DNA from: Prochlorococcus marinus str. MIT 9302
GTDB taxonomy: Bacteria > Cyanobacteriota > Cyanobacteriia > PCC-6307 > Cyanobiaceae
Assembly: GCF_000759975.1 (NCBI RefSeq)
Contig: NZ_JNAM01000014.1
Coordinates: 34,045-98,044 of the forward strand
Direction: 5' to 3'
Length of the DNA: 64,000 nucleotides
The notes below the pieces were generated by a model, which ran no database searches, was not told the origin of the DNA, and was given only the letters and a program-made list of their open reading frames with translations. The translations under genes were made by a program, and so were the position numbers. This document shows, one piece after another, positions 56,735 through 64,000 of the stretch; the first letter of the stretch is position 1; each line of letters starts with the position of its first letter.

Positions 56735-58024
56735 TTAAGGCATATTTTCTTCATTGCTTAATTCAATATTTTGAATTGAAACTTCTTCTTTTTCTAGAAG
56801 TGAAGCCAGAAATAATTCTGCATTTCTCACCCATTTATCGTCAGCACTGCCGTATTCACTTGCATCCGGAAGATCAAGTAACTTATCAGGAATCATACCT
56901 TGACCTTGGATGTTATTACCTTTTGGAGTTAAATAACTAGCAACTGTAATTGCTATTCCACTGTCATCCCCCAAACTTTTTAGGGATTGAATTAAACCTT
57001 TCCCATAGGTTTGTTCTCCCATGAGAGTTGATCTGCCATTATCTTGTAAAGAACCTGCAAGTATTTCACTAGCACTAGCAGTCCCTTTATTTACCAAAGT
57101 TACCATTGGACCATCAAAAGATGTTTCTTTTTGAGAAATTATTGCATCCTTGATTCCATTTCTATTTTTTGTCTCTACTACTGGTCTTTCACTTAATAAT
57201 GAATCTGCAACTGCGATTCCTGAGCTTACTAGTCCGCCTGAATTATTCCTTAGATCCAAGATCAATCCCTCTACCTCTTTCTCTTTTAACTCTTGAAGAG
57301 CCTCTTCAAATTTTCTGGGTACGCTCTCGCTAAATTGAGTTATCCTTAAATATCCTATTGTATGAGAATCATCTCTTAATCTTTTTGTTCTCACTGGTCT
57401 GAGGTCTACTGATCTCCTTTCTAAATCGACCTCCCTAATTTCCCCGGATTCCGTAGATATTTCAACTAAAACTTTAGATCCTGATTCACCTCTTAACTTA
57501 GAGGCAGTATTTGCAAGGCCTAATTCTTCTGATGAAGTCCCATCTACTTTCTCTATCAAATCCCCGCTAACTATTCCAGCTTCTTCGGCTGGTGATCCGC
57601 CAAGAGTAGAGATAACTTTAACTTTATCACTATCATCATCTTCACCTAATTGAAGCCCAACTCCATTAATCTCACTACCAAAATTACTTGATTTAAGGAG
57701 TTCATAATCTTTTGGGCGTAAAATTCTTGTATAAGGATCGTCTAGAGGTCTCAACATATCTTCAATTGCAGAATAAGCCTCTTCACTTGTTTCAATTTGT
57801 TTCTGTAATGTTTTTTGTCTAATTCTTTTCCATTGGATTTCATCAAACTTTTCTGGGTCATAAAAACCCTCATTTACCAAGGTCCATGCGTCAAGTACTA
57901 ATTGCTTGCTATCACTGAGAGCATCTACTCTTTCGATGAATAAAAAATTGGTAGAAAAAATACTGACCATTAGTACAGTGATCAATATTTTGAATGTTAA
58001 AAGTTTGTTAAAAGATGAATTCAT
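56735..58024 (-). CDS. ctpA: Carboxyl-terminal processing protease CtpA-type
   Basis: A 429-residue serine protease of the thylakoid lumen or periplasm. The signal peptide (hydrophobic about 8-30) is followed by a PDZ domain (about 110-190, FGSEINGVGLQLGEDDD) and the S41 catalytic domain, with VEGLILDLRNNSGG, the nucleophile in VNKGTASASEILAG and lysine in EQTYGKGLIQS. In cyanobacteria CtpA trims precursor D1 of PSII. The ATG at 58024 is preferred over a TTG at 58045, which would run into the divergent petB leader. Paralogues exist, so the exact member is inferred. Confidence 0.9.
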   Translation of the reverse strand: MNSSFNKLLTFKILITVLMVSIFSTNFLFIERVDALSDSKQLVLDAWTLVNEGFYDPEKFDEIQWKRIRQKTLQKQIETSEEAYSAIEDMLRPLDDPYTRILRPKDYELLKSSNFGSEINGVGLQLGEDDDSDKVKVISTLGGSPAEEAGIVSGDLIEKVDGTSSEELGLANTASKLRGESGSKVLVEISTESGEIREVDLERRSVDLRPVRTKRLRDDSHTIGYLRITQFSESVPRKFEEALQELKEKEVEGLILDLRNNSGGLVSSGIAVADSLLSERPVVETKNRNGIKDAIISQKETSFDGPMVTLVNKGTASASEILAGSLQDNGRSTLMGEQTYGKGLIQSLKSLGDDSGIAITVASYLTPKGNNIQGQGMIPDKLLDLPDASEYGSADDKWVRNAELFLASLLEKEEVSIQNIELSNEENMP

Positions 58025-58095
58025 TGGGTTAAGTGTTAACACCAAGTATAAGAATTTTAAGTAAGCTCTTTATATCAAAGCTAATTTTTTTTTGG

Positions 58096-58752
58096 ATGGC
58101 TAATTCTTCATCTGTTTATGACTGGTTTCAAGAAAGGCTTGAAATTCAAGACATAACTGACGACGTAACTTCCAAGTACGTACCCCCTCACGTAAATATT
58201 TTTTATTGTTTGGGAGGCATAACTTTAGTATGCTTCCTAATTCAATTTGCAACAGGTTTTGCAATGACTTTTTACTATAAGCCAACGGTTACACAGGCCT
58301 ATAACTCAGTAAGTTATTTGATGACCGATGTAAGTTTTGGATGGTTAATAAGATCCGTACATAGATGGAGTGCATCTATGATGGTGTTGATGTTAATCCT
58401 TCATGTTTTTAGGGTTTATCTAACAGGTGGTTTCAAAAGGCCAAGAGAATTGACTTGGGTTACAGGAGTCGTAATGGCAGTTATAACAGTTGCTTTTGGT
58501 GTGACAGGATATTCATTACCTTGGGATCAAGTAGGTTATTGGGCAGTCAAGATTGTTTCTGGTGTGCCTGCAGCAATCCCGGTAATTGGCGATTTTATGG
58601 TTGAACTACTTAGGGGTGGAGAAAGTGTTGGACAATCCACTCTTACAAGATTTTACAGTCTCCATACTTTCGTATTGCCATGGTCATTAGCAGTTTTCAT
58701 GTTGATGCATTTTCTTATGATTCGTAAACAAGGTATTTCAGGTCCCTTATAA
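58096..58752 (+). CDS. petB: Cytochrome b6
   Basis: A 218-residue subunit of cytochrome b6f with four helices. The heme histidines are in [20 protein letters not shown] with [10 protein letters not shown], and in [20 protein letters not shown]. The start [20 protein letters not shown] is canonical, so the ATG at 58096 is chosen. petD follows after 33 bases. Confidence 0.98.
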
Positions 58753-58785
58753 ACACTTACAATCAAATTAAAATTAGAGTTCCAA

Positions 58786-59268
58786 ATGTCTACGTTAAAA
58801 AAACCAGATCTATCTGATCCAAAATTAAGAGCAAAATTAGCTAAAGGCATGGGCCATAATTATTATGGAGAACCAGCTTGGCCAAACGACTTATTATATA
58901 TTTTCCCTGTAGTTATTTTAGGAACTATTGCTTGCGTAGTTGGACTGGCTGTTCTAGATCCTGCAATGTTAGGAGATAAAGCTAATCCATTCGCAACACC
59001 CCTAGAGATACTTCCTGAATGGTACCTTTATCCAGTTTTTCAAATACTCAGGGTAGTTCCTAATAAACTTTTGGGTATTGCACTTCAAACATTAATTCCA
59101 CTTGGATTAATGATTTTACCTTTCATTGAAAACGTTAATAAATTCTCTAATCCCTTTAGAAGACCAATAGCAATGTCCGTTTTCTTGTTCGGAACTTTTC
59201 TAACAATATACCTCGGTATTGGTGCATGCTTACCTATAGATAAATCACTTACTTTAGGCTTATTTTAA
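58786..59268 (+). CDS. petD: Cytochrome b6f subunit IV
   Basis: A 160-residue three-helix subunit. [40 protein letters not shown] and PNKLLG are diagnostic, including the PEWY motif of the quinol-oxidation site. It is cotranscribed with petB, and ends two bases before the convergent invertase gene. Confidence 0.98.
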
Positions 59269-59270
59269 GC

Positions 59271-60710
59271 TTAAATTTTAAACATATCTAGATCTTCATT
59301 TTCTTGTCTTAGAAAGTGATGCATTAACAAAAAACCAACAATTGTCCAGGTTTGGTAGGTTCTTGATTGTTGCCCAACCCAAGTACCAGTAGGCCCATCA
59401 AAATATTCAGCCCATTCTTGCTTAGGTAATTGATTAAGTTGACACCAATAAGATTCCTCTATTAAAGATTTCATTTCTTCCATAAGAATGACATCATCAG
59501 AAGTATAATTTTTTTGATGTAAAAGTACAGCTGTACCAAAAAACCAAAGTAAACTTGGCCAATGACCACCATTGTGATAACTCCAAGGCCAATTCTTTGG
59601 ATCAGATCCAGTTTTATTTTGCCATTCTTCTACATCCATATGAGGATGACAAATTCTCATAGGCATTTGAGCCATCAAATGCTGTCTATTGTGTAAAACT
59701 AATCTAAATAACGCTCTTTGTTCTGCAGGGGGCAGCACGCCAAACATACATGCTAAAGAATTTCCTAAACTGTAAAATCGAAAGTCAGGTCTTCCTGTTC
59801 TAATATTTCCTATTAAATAACCACCTCTATTCTCTAACCAATCTTGCAGCCATGAGGGAACTACTTGAGGTTGAACGTTAAATTCATTGAAGTGCTGATC
59901 GTCTCCATATTGCTCTGTTGGCCTTCTTCTTAAAATTTGCATTGTTTGGCTGGTAACCCAATAATGTTTTAAAAGAAAACTTCCTAAATCTTTAACCCAT
60001 TGATTAGTAAGAATAAGTCTTTGATCCAAAAGTCTACTTACATGATCTGCTCGACTTAATTCCATTAAATTTATACAACTTTTTAAACATCCATGAAGTA
60101 AAACTTCAACTTCTAGAGGTGCTCCCCATACATCCATAGGTCTATCAATCATAAATGCACAATCTGGAACAAAAAGTACGGGAGTACCCTCAAAAGTTGG
60201 ATGAAGAACTAGATCTAGTAATAGTTGAATCCCTCTTTGAACGCTTTGACTTTTCCCGAAGGCATAATCACTGCTTTTGTTGACATAGTACCAACATAAA
60301 ATGGGCCACCATAAACTTGCATCAGCTGAAGTAATCCTCCCTATTGATCTCTGACCATAGTCTCCAATGAGCTTTCCGTTTTCTTCGACGAAACTAGTAG
60401 GAAATACACCACGTGTTTGGTAATTAGTGCTTTGTAACTCAAGGCATACACTTAGAAATCTTTTGACAATTTCGTACCGTTTTTGGGTAATGAGGTAAAT
60501 CATTACAGGAACGTTGTCTCTTAAAAATATTTCTCCATAATTTAATTTTTTATTTTTTGTTGGGTGTTCTAGTGCCGCAACACTTCCTACTAGTTCGCCT
60601 GATATTTCAACTAAAGTTTTTTCGAAGTGTTTTTTTGCATTTGTTACAATTTTCTCTTCATCGGAACTTGGTCTTACCCTTAAATTTTTTTGACTAAATC
60701 TTTCTGCCAT
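59271..60710 (-). CDS. Neutral/alkaline invertase (glycoside hydrolase family 100)
   Basis: A 479-residue cytoplasmic enzyme that splits sucrose to glucose and fructose. Segments are NYGEIFLRDNVPVMIYLI, RITSADASLWWPILCWYY with the catalytic aspartate region, WGAPLEVEVLLHGCLKS, PMRICHPHMDVEEWQ and KNWPWSYHNGGHWPSLLWFF. No signal peptide. Sucrose is a compatible solute in Prochlorococcus, which gives the enzyme a role in its turnover. It stands as a single gene ahead of the rRNA leader region. Confidence 0.92.
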   Translation of the reverse strand: MAERFSQKNLRVRPSSDEEKIVTNAKKHFEKTLVEISGELVGSVAALEHPTKNKKLNYGEIFLRDNVPVMIYLITQKRYEIVKRFLSVCLELQSTNYQTRGVFPTSFVEENGKLIGDYGQRSIGRITSADASLWWPILCWYYVNKSSDYAFGKSQSVQRGIQLLLDLVLHPTFEGTPVLFVPDCAFMIDRPMDVWGAPLEVEVLLHGCLKSCINLMELSRADHVSRLLDQRLILTNQWVKDLGSFLLKHYWVTSQTMQILRRRPTEQYGDDQHFNEFNVQPQVVPSWLQDWLENRGGYLIGNIRTGRPDFRFYSLGNSLACMFGVLPPAEQRALFRLVLHNRQHLMAQMPMRICHPHMDVEEWQNKTGSDPKNWPWSYHNGGHWPSLLWFFGTAVLLHQKNYTSDDVILMEEMKSLIEESYWCQLNQLPKQEWAEYFDGPTGTWVGQQSRTYQTWTIVGFLLMHHFLRQENEDLDMFKI

Positions 60711-61321
60711 TTCATTAATATTCCTTTATTTAAGCCTAGTTGTTTGAAGAGACTTTGAACAAATAAAAAATTAATAAAAAAATTTTGTATAAAAGGTTGC
60801 ATAATTACTGTCGGATGGTTTAGTATTTTCTTCTGGGCAAAAATATTTTTTTTTGCATTATTCAAGCAATTAGCTTAAATCTTATTTTTGGTAATTGAAT
60901 GAGTTTTTTGGAGATTTGATTTCGATCAGTATTTTCAGCCAGAAGAAGGGTTCTCCCTTCGAAGTGAGTTATCCACTAGTTGCTTAACTCTGAACCTAGA
61001 AAATTTAAAAACTTAGGAACTGATGCTTTTATTGCGTCAAAACTTTATCAAATTTAGATTTGGTAATTTTGAGATGTATTTGCAATAAAGGTGTGAGGTC
61101 CCGTCAAGAATATATAAATTGTTTTCAATTACTAACTTTTAGTTTTTTGAAAGCCAACGGATCTGAGATCTTGGAAAGTCACTTTGAAATATTTTTAATG
61201 TGCACTCAAAGTAATCCTTAATTATTTAAGGAGGCTGAACCTAAATAACATAAGTCAATCTTATTTTTATTTGGAGAATGCAATTCATATTGAGTAGATT
61301 TATCTACAAAAGGATTTGAAC
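60711..61321. other. Long spacer upstream of 16S rRNA: promoters and possible structured RNA
   Basis: No convincing protein gene lies here. The first part must hold the promoter of the invertase gene on minus, and the rest the rRNA promoter and leader on plus. Three inverted repeats are close together: GAAGGG-TTCT-CCCTTC (60945-60960), GAGTTA / TAACTC (60966-60990) and CCTA / TAGG at about 60995-61017. Clustering may mark a small RNA or an anti-termination leader. No exact -35/-10 pair can be fixed by sight. Confidence 0.5.
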
Positions 61322-62806
<1,485 letters not shown>

Positions 62807-62933
62807 CAGGGAGACAACAAAATGTTAAATATTAATTTTGTCACCTTAGGTCGATCGGTATCTCACATTCTTAAATTAATTTAAGGATTTTATTTCCTAA
62901 GTTTTTTCTAGGTCACACCCATTACTTTTTCCT

Positions 62934-63007
<74 letters not shown>

Positions 63008-63019
63008 TATCTCTATGTT

Positions 63020-63092
63020 GGGGGTATAGCTCAGTTGGTAGAGCGCCTGCTTTGCAAGCAGGATGTCAGCGGTTCGAGTCCGCTTACCTCCA
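63020..63092 (+). tRNA. tRNA-Ala (TGC)
   Basis: Full cloverleaf 12 bases after tRNA-Ile: acceptor GGGGGTA / TACCTCC, D-arm AGCTCAGTTGGTAGAGC, anticodon loop TTTGCAA (TGC), T-arm GCGGTTCGAGTCCGC, discriminator A. CCA is not encoded. Confidence 0.98.
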
Positions 63093-63350
63093 CTGATCAC
63101 CACCTCTTCCATAATTTTATAGAAGGGAATTGTTTTGAGTTGTGATCAAATTCTGAACGAATCTAGCTTCCTAATCAAACTTATTAAGATGCTGGACTCA
63201 TTGAATTAATTTCATTGTTTTCAGAGAACCTTGACAACTGCATAGATTATTTTTAAAGACAATAAGCATCTTAATGATGCAGATTTATTATTTGTGCGAA
63301 TGCATTAATAACAATTCTATTAAGCTGATGCTTCAATTTTTGAAGTTATT

Positions 63351-64000
63351 GGTCAAGCTACAAAGGGCTCACGGAGGATACCTAGGCACACAGAGGCGAT
63401 GAAGGACGTGGTTACCTGCGATAAGTCTCGGGGAGTTGGAAGCACACTTTGATCCGGGAATTTCCGAATGGGGCAACCCCATGTACGGCCAACTGAATAT
63501 ATAGGTTGGTGCGAGCTAACCCAGCGAACTGAAACATCTTAGTAGCTGGAGGAAGAGAAAGTAAATAACGACTCCCTCAGTAGCGGCGAGCGAACGGGGA
63601 ATAGCCCAAACCGATAGTCTTGACTGTCGGGGTTGTGGGACAGCAATATGGATCAACAAGTCTAGAAGAAACGTTTGAATGGCGTGCCACAGAGGGTGAA
63701 AGCCCCGTAATCGAAAGATAAGTTGACCTAGCTGTATCCCGAGTAGCACGGAGCACGTGGAATTCCGTGTGAATCTGCGAGGACCACCTCGTAAGGCTAA
63801 GTACTACTGTGTGACCGATAGTGAAACAGTACCGCGAGGGAAAGGTGAAAAGAACCCCGGGAGGGGAGTGAAATAGAACATGAAACCGTGAGCTTACAAG
63901 CAATGGGAGCCCGACTAATCGGGTGACCGTGTGCCTGTTGAAGAATGAGCCGGCGACTTATAGGCACTGGCGGGTTATACCGGAAATGGTGGAGCCACAG
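63351..64000 (+). rRNA. rrl: 23S ribosomal RNA (5' part; runs off the window)
   Basis: Starts with GGTCAAGCTACAAAGGGCTC, matching the usual bacterial 23S 5' end, then AGAGGCGATGAAGGACGTG and TAGCGGCGAGCGAACGGG. Only the first 650 bases are present. The start is accurate to a few bases. Confidence 0.97.

Overview
This window is a strongly AT-rich, very compact stretch of a cyanobacterial chromosome. It is almost certainly from a high-light-adapted Prochlorococcus, judging from gene content and order. The pieces that point there are: a full set of small photosystem II genes (psbK, psbEFLJ, psbM, psbT, psbB), petB-petD, ndhC-K-J and chlD; a cyanobacterial S1, MinCDE and DUF3155 protein; a degenerate single-gene phycoerythrin beta subunit (cpeB) beside its lyase (cpeS); a DNA photolyase; and a short 16S-23S spacer (about 540 bp) with tRNA-Ile and tRNA-Ala. 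No transposase, integrase, phage gene or CRISPR array was seen, so this reads as core backbone rather than a genomic island.

Layout. 1-9 kb: sfsA (its start codon lies at the window edge), an NtcA-type ammonium transporter, ispH, DoxX, purH, an esterase, DUF3155, a Hik2-like sensor kinase and cobS. 9-20 kb: tgt-psbK, a Gfo/Idh oxidoreductase and a CNNM/CorC protein behind tRNA-Met, pyrE-ygfZ, a TM0106-type nuclease, a phosphohexomutase with rdgB, a carotenoid oxygenase, hisB. 20-29 kb: fabI, a redoxin, a DegT aminotransferase, photolyase-Nudix-folK, chlD, and an MCE/ABC lipid-transport pair. 29-35 kb: yvcK, ndhC-K-J, then the PSII assembly and cytochrome b559 cluster rub-ycf48-psbE-F-L-J. 35-44 kb: mtnP, an oxidoreductase-SelD fusion, cca, uvrD/pcrA, the cpeB/cpeS remnant and a TVP38 protein. 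44-53 kb: tRNA-Phe, nrdR-rpsA-metK-FGGY kinase, psbB-psbT facing ferredoxin-psbM-prmC-tsaC. 53-61 kb: tRNA-Thr, minE-minD-minC, an HD hydrolase and ctpA, divergent from petB-petD, then a GH100 invertase. 61-64 kb: rRNA operon (16S, tRNA-Ile, tRNA-Ala, start of 23S).

How it works together. Much of the window serves the photosynthetic membrane: PSII subunits, assembly factors (rubredoxin, Ycf48) and the CtpA protease for D1 maturation; cytochrome b6 and subunit IV; NDH-1; the chelatase that commits to chlorophyll; and probable lipid import. Around it sit housekeeping genes for nucleotides, cofactors, tRNA and DNA repair. Many convergent genes overlap or abut at their 3' ends, and many starts are GTG or TTG, as expected of a streamlined genome.

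No clearly new multi-gene system was found. The points most worth a second look are the cpeB/cpeS remnant with an adjacent unannotated 59-residue protein, the SelD fusion, the 5' region of amt (perfect NtcA site, hairpin, overlapping upstream reading frame), two candidate structured non-coding regions (about 7.0 kb and 60.9 kb) and an unusual ferredoxin between psbB and psbM. All product calls are from reading the sequence and family knowledge; no database search was run.
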